From assembly GCA_050084985.1 (NCBI GenBank), contig JBITNC010000001.1, positions 214,954,001-215,018,000 of the forward strand: DNA of 64,000 bases. Reading direction: 5' to 3'. The notes under the pieces were generated by a model, which searched no databases, was not told where the DNA came from, and saw nothing but the letters and a program-made list of their open reading frames with translations. This document shows, piece after piece, positions 49,398-59,109 of this stretch (the stretch's first letter is position 1; each line of letters begins with the position of its first letter). This stretch comes from Nageia nagi. Its lineage: Eukaryota; Pinophyta. Both the position numbers and the translations under genes were made by a program.

Positions 49398-51190
49398 CTA
49401 GAATCTCCTACTAGACTCCCCTCCCCCTACACTAGAGCTAGTAGCCCTACTAGATGTACCACCCCTGCACTGTGCCTTGTACTTCTCTGCGTGTGCCTTC
49501 TCCTCACTGATTTGTCTCTCATCCTGGAAAAGCTACTCATAAAGGGCCTTGATTTCCTTATTGGCTACCTGTAGGTCCTGATAGATACCGGTATAATTCC
49601 CTCCTCTGAATCATAGATGACCCTGTAGCTCTCTAATCTCCTCATCCTTCTAATCGATTTGACCACACAGCTTAGCCATCTCAACCTCAGGATCTATGAC
49701 ATAGCATAAACATATTATGTTAGCCCCTTACATATCATGAAAGGTAGAAAGTCAAAGTAAAGTAACAGTGAAAATAGGTTACCATCATCATTCTCATTGT
49801 AGTCTTCCTCCTCCCAATCTGTATCTATCTCATACTTAGGTTCATACTCATCCTGGTTTGGATTGGTCTCCTCATTGTAGTCATGACCTACATCTAGAGA
49901 CATGTCATGAGCATATGTCAGGCTACTCTCTCCTCCCCACCCTCCTGCTATGAAGGGAGCATCCCATCTAGTCTGTATGTCTTCTGTGTCTTCATCCTCC
50001 CATGCATCATCACCCAGGTCAGCATCATGAATGCCTATGTGGTGAGGACGACATGTCCTCCACCAGTCTAGGTAGTCCTCTGTGTGATTAGATCCATCTA
50101 TGTCATCATCGACCCCATGGTTAGAGTCCTTGCTAGGGGACTCCCAATCTGAGTCCCAGTTAGGTACTGGCTCATAATCCTCTAGGAGGTGTCTGCTATG
50201 GTAGTAACACACCACTATCCTGTAATCATCTGGTATGCCCTACTGGAGGCCAAACTAATAGAGTACCTACTCTAGCCTGTACAGCTCCACTAGTGCCCTA
50301 CGCACCTATAGGTATGTAGGGTTTCTCACCCATGCCATCTCCTGTATATCCTCCTCCCACTCTAGTACACCTCCCCGATAGGGATGCTAGTATATCTGTG
50401 CCTCCTACAATAGGTCAAACTATACCTACCATCCCTTTAAGTCCATGCTAAGAAAATCTAGTCCCTCTATCATCACCCACCGTTGCCAGGTGGGTACATC
50501 ATCTAGCTAATCTAGGGGCAATGTCATTGGTCTAGAGATGATGATGTGATCATATGCCCACACCTGTAGTATCATAGAATGAGCCACCTATCTCCCCCTC
50601 TCTCCACCTTTGCAAAGCCATGGAGGTCATGATAGATTTGTGCTAGTATTGCGGGGCACCATGCATATCACTACCTGTGTGTCACCATGTCTTGAATGAT
50701 AGGAACCATGCCCACAGGAAAGGTCTCACTACTCTTGTCTGGGTAGACAATAGCATCCAAAAGGTAGGCAATGAGGAGTCTCATCCGTAGGTCACCCCAT
50801 GCTGGAGGATACTCTAACACATGTCTCACTAGGGACACACCCCTCTTCCTATGGTTTACTTCATCTAACCCCATCAGCCATGTAGCCCATACCTCTACCT
50901 GTTCCAGGCTTGGAACAGTCCCCCTGATAGGAAGTCTAGTGATCCTATAGATATCCTCTAGGGTCACTGTAATCTCACCAGTTGGAAGGTGAAAGGTGTT
51001 GGAGTTTAGATTCCACCTCTCCATCAAATTTGTCAGCATGTTGTAGTCATGAAACACATAGTCAGCAAACATAAGGTAGCTAAATGAAATGTCCTCTAGA
51101 ATGCTCCAAGCTGCATCAATTTGTGGCCACTATTGGGTAGTGGTGAAGGTGGCACTCTTGCTGGATGGTCACATAAGGTATGCATGGTTT
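49398..51190 (-). pseudogene. Plant mobile domain (PMD/MAIN-like) gene, antisense in element A
   Basis: On the minus strand, WPQIDAAWSILEDISF and MFADYVFHD precede NLNSNTFHLPTGEITVTLED, the PMD hallmark, then IYRITRLPIRG, VWATWLMGLDEV and RLLIAYLLDAIVY. Further on come IYHDLHGFAKVERGG, a QVWAYDHI segment and VPTWQRWVMIEGLDF, as in the second half of PMDs. The C-terminal third is acidic (VDDDIDGSNHTEDY, NPNQDEYEPKYEID), then coiled-coil-like (ANKEIKALYE, SEEKAHAEKYKAQC), ending with a Ser/Gly tail at 49,398. Open parts are 51,072-50,671 and 50,215-49,715; about ten stops and at least one frameshift lie between. Known PMD proteins act in nuclear silencing; here the role is unknown. TATA box and intron are listed separately. 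Confidence 0.85.
49694..49782 (-). other. 89-nt intron in the antisense PMD gene
   Basis: The minus strand reads GATGATG|GTAACC at the donor and TATGTCATAG|ATCCTGAGG at the acceptor. Unspliced, the frame hits a stop soon after the donor; spliced, acidic residues NENDD join directly to DPEVEMAKLCGQI and the frame stays open into the coiled-coil part. Element B has the same boundary positions. An intron can survive in a retrotransposon only if it is antisense to the genomic RNA, as here. Confidence 0.7.
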
Positions 51191-51263
51191 TGCAAGAAAA
51201 AGAATGACAAAAGGTAAATTAGTGTTAAGATATGAAACACAAATAGCAAAAAATAATACTGGT

Positions 51264-51345
51264 AAAGAAGACCACCCATGGTCTAGATCAGGTGAGAAGG
51301 ATCACCCACGGTCCAAACTAAGGTAGAAAGGATCGCCAACAGTCC
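51264..51345. promoter_or_regulatory. Cluster of three GGACCACC-type words in the PMD 5' region
   Basis: AGACCACCCATGGTC, GATCACCCACGGTCC and GATCGCCAACAGTCC occur at about 30-bp spacing. They lie in the stretch between the candidate first exon and the PMD body. A matching cluster is in element B at 32,290-32,362. Function unknown. Confidence 0.5.
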
Positions 51346-51574
51346 TATTTCTGTGCACAAAGGTCAATGAAATCTAGGGTGCAAGTTCGTACAGATGAGC
51401 ATAGTGTAGCCATGATACCAGAAATTCAAAAAAATAGAATAAAAAGGGAAAAATGAAGGGCTAGGGTATTCAATAGGAAAACCCTAGGGGTAATTCAGAA
51501 AATTAGTGTATAGGTAGCTAAAATCTAAAAACAAGCAAAAGCATAGCAAGGAAGAGGTAGGAGATGTAATGTAC

Positions 51575-51621
51575 CTAATGACTAGCAGGAGAATCAGCCA
51601 CCAAGGTAGCTCTGTGTCCAT
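51575..51621 (-). CDS. Candidate first exon of the antisense PMD gene
   Basis: An ATG 170 bp downstream of the antisense TATA box opens a short frame, MDTELPWWLILLLVI, ending at AG|GTACATTAC, a possible donor. A T-rich tract ending TTTTTCTTGCA lies just before the PMD body at about 51,191, where an acceptor AG may have mutated to AA. The assignment rests on position and splice-like signals only. It could equally be leader sequence. Confidence 0.3.
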
Positions 51622-51790
51622 CTTAGCATGTGATCAGTAGGGCCATAGTGTATAGCAGCAATACAAGAAGAATCACCTAGTGATAGCGACAAAATCACTA
51701 GCTAAACCTCTTTGAATTAGTCTCTCAAGCTCTAGGATACTCTCAGCTATGAAAATGATAGGGTGATCAAATGAGGAAGGGTGGGGCCCC

Positions 51791-51798
51791 TTTTATAG
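51791..51798 (-). promoter_or_regulatory. TATA box for the antisense PMD transcript
   Basis: The minus strand reads CTATAAAAGGGGCCCC at about 51,798-51,783, a strong plant TATA box in otherwise unremarkable sequence. It faces the PMD gene, 170 bp before the first candidate ATG. It implies that the PMD gene had its own promoter independent of the LTRs. Confidence 0.6.
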
Positions 51799-51944
51799 AA
51801 AAGTTAGGGCACATATTTCAAGATGAATTTCGATTTGAGCATTTGTTATACATGGAAGAGCAAACAAGTATCAATTTGGAATCCAGGGATGATTCGCAGG
51901 GACCTGATCTTCATAATTTTTGATGAATCTTCAAGAAAAGGACC

Positions 51945-52012
51945 ACCCACGGTCTTAGGTTAAGACCATCGGTGTTCTAATTCTGCAAGAAAGGACTGCC
52001 CATGTTCTTTTA
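51945..52012. promoter_or_regulatory. Second cluster of GGACCACC-type words, upstream of the antisense TATA box
   Basis: GGACCACCCACGGTCTT, GACCATCGGTGTTCT and GGACTGCCCATGTTCTTT follow one another at about 20-30-bp spacing. They sit 150-220 bp upstream of the antisense TATA box, where promoter elements would be expected. Function is inferred only from position. Confidence 0.45.
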
Positions 52013-52118
52013 TCTAGAAAATCAGCTTATCTAAGTATCATGGGTGCATCATAGGTGTTTGATGAATGTTATATCTAGGAGAATATTGCTTTGAGTTTCA
52101 TATTTGCAGACCTAAATT

Positions 52119-52400
52119 ATCAGCTTATCATGTCTATGGGTGGAGTTCTAGCTCTTATTATCAGCTTATCATGCCTATGAGTGGAGTCCTAGCTCCCATA
52201 ATTAGCTTATCATGCCTATGAGTGGAGTCCTAGCTCCCATTATTAGTTTGTCATGCCTATGAGTGGAGTTCTAGCTCCCATAATCAGCTTATCATGCCTA
52301 TGAGTGGAGTTCTAGCTCTCGTTATCAGCTTATCATGCTTATGAGTGGAGTCCAACTCCCATTATCAATTTATCATGCCTCTTGGTGGAGTGTCAACTTC
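52119..52400. repeat. 41-bp tandem repeat, about seven copies
   Basis: ATCAGCTTATCATGCCTATG followed by AGTGGAGTCCTAGCTCCCATA repeats at 52,119, 52,160, 52,201, 52,242, 52,283, 52,324 and 52,364. The period is 41 bp throughout apart from the last step of 40. Confidence 0.92.
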
Positions 52401-52404
52401 ATCA

Positions 52405-52965
52405 GTTTATCACTTATTTTGCAGAGTTTGGTTCTTATGCAACTACAGTACACCTCTTGGTGTGAAGGCTCAGTTGTGTGGAACTTAGCTCTCACATATC
52501 AGCTTATCACTTATTTTACAGAGTTCAGTTCTTATGCAACTATAGTACACCTCTTGGTGCAAAGGATCAATTGTGTGGAACTTAGCTCTCACATATTAGA
52601 TTATCCTTGTTTTGTAGAGTTCAGTTCTTATGCAACTACAGTACACCTCTTGGTGCGAAGGCTCAATTGTGTGGAACTTAGCTCTCACATATCAACTTAT
52701 CACTTGTTTTGCGGAGTTCAATTCTTATGCAACTACAGTACACCTCTTGGTGTGAAGGCTCAATTGTGTGGAACTTAGCTCTCACATATTAGCTTATCAT
52801 TATTTTGCAGAGTTCACAATACACCTCTTGGTGTGAAGGCTCAGTTGTGTGGAACTTAGCTCTCACATATTAGCTTATCCTTATTTTACAGAGTTTAGTT
52901 CTAATGCAACTGCAGTACACCTCTTGGTGTGAAGGCTTAGTTGTGTGGAACTTATCTCTCCCCTA
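52405..52965. repeat. ~97-bp tandem repeat, about six copies
   Basis: Units contain GTTCTTATGCAACTACAGTA, CACCTCTTGGTGTGAAGGCT, CAGTTGTGTGGAACTTAGCT and CTCACATATCAGCTTATCAC. The TATGCAACT landmark lies at 52,436, 52,533, 52,629, 52,726 and 52,903; one unit has a 17-bp deletion. The last part of each unit resembles the 41-bp repeat, so the two arrays share an origin. The 147-codon open frame here is the repeat translated. Confidence 0.92.
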
Positions 52966-53290
52966 TGTGTGGTTATGGTTATCATGTGTTATCATGTCTT
53001 GTCTTGTGAGTTGGTTATCATGTGTTGTCATGTGTAATCATGTCTTGTCTTGTGAGTTAGTTATCATGTGTTGTCATGTGTTATCATGTCTTGTCTTGTG
53101 AGTTGGTTATCATGTGTTGTCATGTGTTATCATGTCTTGTCTTATGAGTTGGTCATGTGTGTTGTCATGTGTTGTCATGTCTTGTCTTGTGATGTGGTCT
53201 TGTCAAGTTGTCATCCGGTCGACATGTGTGGTCAAGTCATCTGTCCGATCATTGTCATGTGTGTTGTCAAGTTTGTTGTCATGGGTCATC
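52966..53290. repeat. 46-bp tandem repeat of TTATCATGTGTTGTCATGTG type
   Basis: TGAGTTGGTTATCATGTGTT and GTCATGTGTTATCATGTCTT recur with GTGAGTT at 53,006, 53,052 and 53,098, then decay into shorter CATGTSTTGTC units. It is pyrimidine/purine alternating and rich in TG/CA steps. Overlapping Cys-rich open frames are artefacts of the repeat. Bases 53,291-53,562, up to the polypurine tract, hold no gene. Confidence 0.9.
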
Positions 53291-53564
53291 AACATTGTGG
53301 CAAGATTATCAACTCATTAGATGATTAGATATATCAAGTTGTCATCCTCTATAGCAAAATGCAAGGGGCAAGCATGCCCAAGGTAATATCAAAAGGGAGT
53401 TTTCTCAACCTATATCTAGTACTAATAAGCTTTATCATGATGTTGTTTAAGATTAGAATGGTTAATGTTTATCATTGATTATCAAAATTGTTTGCTATGA
53501 TGTTGTGTTTTTACTTTGAATGCAAAATCTCAAGTCACCTCATGTTTCTTTTGATTTCACATCC

Positions 53565-53577
53565 AAAGTGGGGCATT
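53565..53577 (+). promoter_or_regulatory. Polypurine tract of element A
   Basis: AAAGTGGGGCATT directly precedes the 3' LTR. It is matched by AAAGTGTGGCATT before the LTR at 12,697-13,493 (minus strand). It is purine-rich except for the last bases, as often in plant elements. Confidence 0.75.
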
Positions 53578-54410
53578 TGTTAACACATAAAAATGAATTT
53601 ATGTTTTTAAATCAATAAATTAATGAAATATGCTTGGCCTAAATATATGTCTTGAATGTATTAAAGTGATAATGTCAATGTTTGTCTTGAATATGAATTT
53701 TATAATGATTATCTTGAATATTGCATGGATTATCTTGTTTATTGGTGTGTTTATCTTGAATCTTGTGAATTAACCTTATTTATGTGGATGCATGCCGACC
53801 CATGGGCAGTATTATCTATTATCTATATAAATAAGGGATCTAATAGTAAGTCCATGATAACAAGGATACACATGATCCCACGTATGGTCTTGTAAGTGGC
53901 TACCCCTTAAGGTATCTCTTGGTACCACCTACAAGGCTATGGTTTGTGTGCTTCCTTACGTGAGCTATCCTGACATCTATGATCTATTCTGATATCATAC
54001 TACCATCTGAGACATCTACATTGAAGTTTTGGACTTAATTGAGAGGTCAAAACTATCAAACGAAGGCCACCGGTGCTCCTTTGTGAATGGAAGAACACCA
54101 CCGATGCTCTTATATCATTGAAATGGACTACCCGTGGTCCTCTTTTTGCATCCTTGCAGGTCACAATGTTGTTGGAAAGGCAGCTTGTCATCAGTACATC
54201 ACCAATATCTACATCTTTCATTGTTAGGTACATTCTGTGAGGTAAGTACACAAATTACAGTCTTGGTTGGTACAATTACACTTCTGAATTGGTTATGTTG
54301 TTTATTATTATCTAGAATAAATTGCTATCCGTAGCTTAAATACAAATAATATTGAGTTTGTAGATATTTTCCTATTTACTTATTTGCATGCTCAATTTTA
54401 TTTGTAAACA
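53578..54410 (+). mobile_element. Element A 3' LTR (833 bp)
   Basis: Partner of 45,969-46,801. TATATAAATA is at 53,824-53,833 and the GGACTACCCGTGGTCCTC word near 54,124. It keeps CpG at several places where the 5' LTR has TG or CA, and the reverse also occurs. Confidence 0.95.
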
Positions 54411-54415
54411 ATGTA
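54411..54415 (+). repeat. Target-site duplication ATGTA, right
   Basis: It directly follows the terminal CA of element A and equals 45,964-45,968. Removing element A with one copy rejoins the element D reading frame. Confidence 0.92.
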
Positions 54416-55057
54416 TAAAGGAATACTTCATTAATTAATGGACCCATAGGTAGATGTAGAATCCATGACTATTGAGGATTCTCTCAAGGTCATGGAGGCT
54501 AGTTTTAGAGCTATGGAATAGGTCATTATGAATCAAATGTAGAAGGTAGAGACTAAAGTCTCTAATATGGATATCAAGGTGAGAGGTGAGGATGGATTTG
54601 ATTCCAAGATGTCAAACATTTCATGTGAGGTTAGGTAGCTACAAGTTACAGTAGTGTTCTTGGAGGATCATCTTAATAAGATAAGTGAGGAGGCTATCTA
54701 AGCTTAGCTGGAGGAGGTACAACTTGCTCAAGCTACCATTAGTAAGTATGTGTGCTTATGTAAAAACTATGTGTATATAGCTTAGTAAATAACCTTAGGC
54801 TTGTGTGGATAAGGGGAGACATCCAAGGATGATGGTTCCCATAGAAAGGGTGATTCCTATAAGGATTTAAATATTAGATAACCTAAGTCACATAATGATG
54901 AGAGAGTTGATAATGTGCTAGAAAATTTAATTTGGGACATGAAAGAGTTTCTTAAATGTTAGGGAAAGCTTTCAAGTTCTTAACAAGTTAGCATTATAGC
55001 TAAATATCTAGATGATATAGCCAAGAGGTGGTGGTAGAACCTTTGCAAGGAGGTATA
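54416..55057 (+). pseudogene. Element D gag, continuation
   Basis: The frame left at 45,968 goes on here with VDVESMTIEDSLKVMEASFR, EDGFDSKMSNIS, VFLEDHLNKISEEAI and LEEVQLAQATISK, a helical, coiled-coil-like region. Near the end, VLENLIWDMKEFL and ASIIAKYLDDIAKRWW-like residues fit the Gag core (alkaline/aromatic WW at the end of a helix). Several stops occur, mostly TAG. The sequence changes abruptly at 55,058, where a candidate LTR begins. Element D is thus cut on its right side too. Confidence 0.6.
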
Positions 55058-56644
55058 TGTAACAATAACTCCAATTTTCACCAATTAAAACTTTTAATTA
55101 TAAGACCATTTTTTTATCAATTTGTTAGCTTCTTAAGGTTTACTATTTACAACATATAACCCACATGGTTTACATTTTGATATATTATCAACTTTATTTA
55201 GTCTTCATTATTTCTTTTTAAGTACAAGGGTTCATTCTAAGTTGATAGGATAAGTTTGGACTTTTTAGGATTACAAACATAATTAATTTATGATTTTTAT
55301 CTAACAAGTATTAATCCTTACTCTATTTCACCAAGCATTAATCATGTAATACTCACAATGTTATTCATAAAGAGAAAGTAAAATCATCTATCTTACATTC
55401 ATTTTGTAATATATTAACAAAAGATAAGTACAAAATAATCCTCATTGAATGTTTCTAAATTAATGATTAATTATAATAAAATTGAATATATCTCATAACT
55501 TTATTTATAAATATCTAATATAATGAAAAACTTTCATAATGTATTACAAGAACATTAATACATCATAAGGCTAATACAATTTAATGAATTTTGTAATTCA
55601 TCATCATTTTGTAATACAAATATAGTATAACATGCTATTTAGTGAGCCATTCTATGGTTTGTTATGGAATACATCCATTGATATTCAAATAATGAGCATC
55701 AAGCATCTCAAACATTCATTGAGCAATAGGCATTGAATATTTAACATCTCCTTAGAACTTGGTGGATGGATCAAGTACTAGGAAGGAGGAGGATTCGGAC
55801 ATAACCCTTTTTTTTTACCATTATGTAAAATGTAAAACTAAATTTTATGACTATCTTATTAACCTCATGAGTGTTTTTTTTTACTATGGATACATCACTT
55901 CCTTGGTCTTATTAACTTTGATCAACTAATGTTCTAACCATATCATATTTTTAATATCACTACATCCCAAATAATTAAAAAGCACTCAATTTGAAATCTC
56001 CTATCTCACTTCCTTTGTACATATACATATATATTTTCTTTTAAAATAAAATTTTAATATCCAATTCTAAATTTGAATGGAAATTAATTTAAAATATCAC
56101 ATATTATACATTGTTTCTATAATTTAACCACATAAATTCTATGAAATAACTATGACATATAATTCTTCCTTTCAACATTGTTTGCCCTTTTTACATTTTT
56201 TTTTAAATGAGTCAATATGAATGAGTACATTTAAGGTGAGTATCAAATAAATAGATAACATTGTTTATTTTTTTTCTAATATATAGCTTGAAACAATAAT
56301 AAAGTAGCCTATTCTTGGTATTCTATTTCCATAAGAGAAGTGAAATGGAAATCTTGACAAGCATTGCTATAGACTTATCCAACATTAAATTCATCTATGT
56401 GGAGCAACATGAGTACAAAGGTAGACTCTATAACCTTTGATAGCATTGGTCCATCATATTCCATTAGGGGAAATCAATGGCATTATAAAACCATTTGGAA
56501 AATACATCATAAGGAATGTATAAGATATTCCAAATGTAAATCCAAACTTTACAATAATCACTAGATCTTTTCCAGCATATACTATTGTAGGGCAAAGAGA
56601 ATGTATGGTGATCCATCAAAAAAAATTTAAGAATGGATTTTCAA

Positions 56645-56725
<81 letters not shown>

Positions 56726-57704
56726 CCCTAAATTTATTAAAGTAGGATGAGTGCAAACATGTGCTATCTCTAAAAGAATTATAATATGAAAATACAAAAT
56801 CAAACTTTGTAGCATTTTTCTAAAATAATATGTAATGTAGGCAAGGAATAAAGGTGTTTCTAAGTGTTGAAAAGGGTATCAAAGACTTTTCCAATTCATT
56901 TCTAACAAGCACCTCAATGGAAGAAGATAAGGGTTCCCAAAGAATAGTTTAGAAATGAACTTTTAGATAGATGCACAAATCAAATAAGAAGGAAACACAA
57001 TGCTCAAGTGTGGAGAAAGATTCATGGATTGCATATAGCCATTTATGGTGAGTTTTTATAGCCATTGAATGCCATTATTTGCAATCAAGGGAGTGCATGA
57101 GGAGTATATGGAAAATCATCAAACATATTTAAAATAATTCTTAATCAATTTATATAGTGTATGGCTCAAAGAGAAGATATAATAATTTTTCACTAAATTT
57201 ATTTTTCTAACCTTATTATAATTTTCAAATTTAACTAAAGGTATATCCCATTTTTTCCTCCATTTCAAACTTTAAATTTCAAAAATACCAAGCAAGGGAA
57301 AACACATCTTTACTTGTAATGGTCACCTCATCATGTAGAGTAAGGTTAATCCATATAGTTTTGCAAACATATTTTTATTAAGAAATCAATAATCACAATA
57401 ATTATTTTACATGCATATACATGATTTTTTATGGTCATAGGATGTGTTATCAAATCAATGCCAATCATTTACTCTTCTTTTCCTTTCATTCTTGTCACTA
57501 ATTCACCTTTGGTCCATAGGGTCTTTAGGTTGCTTCTCCACTCTATGACCTATGTTAAAACATCTTGAAGCTAACATAAATTATCACAAATAATACATAT
57601 TTCTAATTAAAATTGATCATCACATAGCAATAATTTAAACATAGTTTCATTTTCATCCTTTATAGTGTTTGAAGTCAACTAGTGCCATTAGGTAGGTTGT
57701 TACA
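55058..57704 (-). mobile_element. Candidate long LTR (2.65 kb) of element E
   Basis: The block begins TGTAACAATAACTCC on the plus strand and ends GGTTGTTACA, so both ends carry the inverted TGTAACAA that LTRs have. Next to the right end, minus-strand CCTAAGGAGGAGAGTA is a good polypurine tract, which makes this a 3' LTR in minus orientation. The left edge interrupts element D gag. No second copy lies in the window. An LTR this long is unusual but known in plants; a nested insertion could have lengthened it. Confidence 0.45.
56643..56724. repeat. (CATA)n-(TA)n compound microsatellite
   Basis: About seven CATA units pass directly into about 26 TA units, followed by ACCCTA. It lies inside the candidate element E LTR. 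Confidence 0.95.
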
Positions 57705-57720
57705 TACTCTCCTCCTTAGG
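57705..57720 (-). promoter_or_regulatory. Polypurine tract of element E
   Basis: Minus-strand CCTAAGGAGGAGAGTA ends directly at TGTAACAACC. It is one of the clearest purine runs in the window. Confidence 0.55.
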
Positions 57721-59100
57721 AGTAACATAGTCCTATTTGTTTCTTTCTTCTCCTAACAATTTCTTAAGATCAAAATTCATGGTGTTTCAAATTCTTTCAC
57801 CTAATTCAACATTTTCAAGGGACATTAAGACAAACCAACTTGAGTCAAGATCAATGGCTAGTTGATCCTCAAGTGGGTTAAGCTGATCAACTACCAAAAT
57901 TGATCAACCCCTTCATTTCTAAAGTTCACCACCATAACCCTCTACAGATTAGATTGAATGTAATAATGTGATTCCACCATTGCTATCTACTAACCAGTCA
58001 ATTATAGTAGCCTATTTGAACATAATTTTAGTGTTTTAATTTCATCTTAGGGCCCATATCACCTAAGATAGTGCTAATCCAAAATAATATCATACATCCA
58101 TGATATATTTTACACTAAAATATGGATAAAGTGCATCATCCCTAGAATAATTTTCACTCCCAATCATTAATTTATGATAAAGAAATGATAGTAACTTATA
58201 CCATCATTTGGTATAGTACAAATTTCTCAATTACTACCTCTTTTCTTAAGGTAAGATAACTAACCTATCCATAACTATCAGTTAGTATCCCTAGTGATCC
58301 AAGCTCTCATGTCCATATCTTAGGAACCCAAATATCTTTTAGAAGAAACAACTCCCATATCACAATGTTTATCATCATTTCAATAGATCCTCACCTGATC
58401 TTTTGAAACATATATGTTATCTCACCCTTATTTATGTGATATTTACAATATATTATAATTGAGACAAGATCTTAGGAACATTATATTTGAATCAAATACA
58501 TCAATTCATATCATCTTATTTTTCATTCAAAATATGTATCATAAATAATAGTATTTCAAAGATTCATTTTTCAAAAGAACATGGATAATCAATTCAAATA
58601 AAATAATCATTATTGCTTAAAAGTAATAATAACATAGTCATCATCAAGAATATAACCCTAGTTAAACATTACATTTATCTCAAGCTGAGATAAAAGTCAA
58701 GCTTGCTTTTAAAATTTTTGTTAAAAGCTCAATTTATTTCAAAGATGTCTTGAACAAATTAGAACTTTTATTTACAATGACCAACTACACTTACTTGATT
58801 ATCAACATAATATTTTCCTAATTATAAGTATCTCTCTAAATATGAAGAGATTCTCTTCATTTTACTTCAATGATCAATAGTTAGTGTAGAAATACACTTT
58901 CAATATCATCAAAACTTTCTTTGTTGATCTATCTTTGTAAGGTTTGTATCTAAATAAGGAATTCATTAAAGATTTCCCATTAAACCCAAAAGATAAGCAA
59001 AAAATCTTTAGCATTTTAGGAATTTTCCTACTTTTCACATTTTTGAAAATACATATGAAACTAAATAATTATTTGTAGCACTCATTATCAATAATCATTT
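57721..59100. other. Element E interior, no gene recognised
   Basis: This stretch lies between the polypurine tract and a decayed minus-strand ORF. It is stop-dense; I find no RT, integrase or Gag motif on either strand. Confidence 0.45.
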
Positions 59101-59109
59101 ATTTAAATC

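Larger units (their letters stand above)
45969..54410 (+). mobile_element. Element A: complete gag-only LTR retrotransposon with antisense PMD gene
   Basis: This 8442-bp element has two 833-bp LTRs with TGTTAACA...TTTGTAAACA ends, and a 5-bp target duplication. It has a primer-binding region and a polypurine tract. The interior holds gag in sense (46,824-48,995), a plant mobile domain gene in antisense (about 51,621-49,398), and three tandem arrays (52,119-53,290). There is no protease, RT, RNase H or integrase, so it depended on another element for mobilisation. Gag zinc-motif type, an extra antisense ORF and tandem repeats before the polypurine tract resemble the Tat lineage of plant Ty3/gypsy; that placement is an inference. 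LTR divergence of about 6% shows it is an old insertion. Confidence 0.93.

Noticed and set aside
49715-50215. Separate acidic protein gene on the minus strand
   Set aside because: It continues the PMD gene: the same order is found in element B, and splicing at 49,782/49,694 links it to the C-terminal coiled-coil.
52335-53328. 147-codon and Cys-rich open frames before the element A polypurine tract
   Set aside because: They follow the 97-bp and 46-bp tandem units exactly and change frame with unit length; not coding.
56627-56815. Open frame with repeated YI and VCMY residues
   Set aside because: It is the CATA/TA microsatellite translated on the minus strand.
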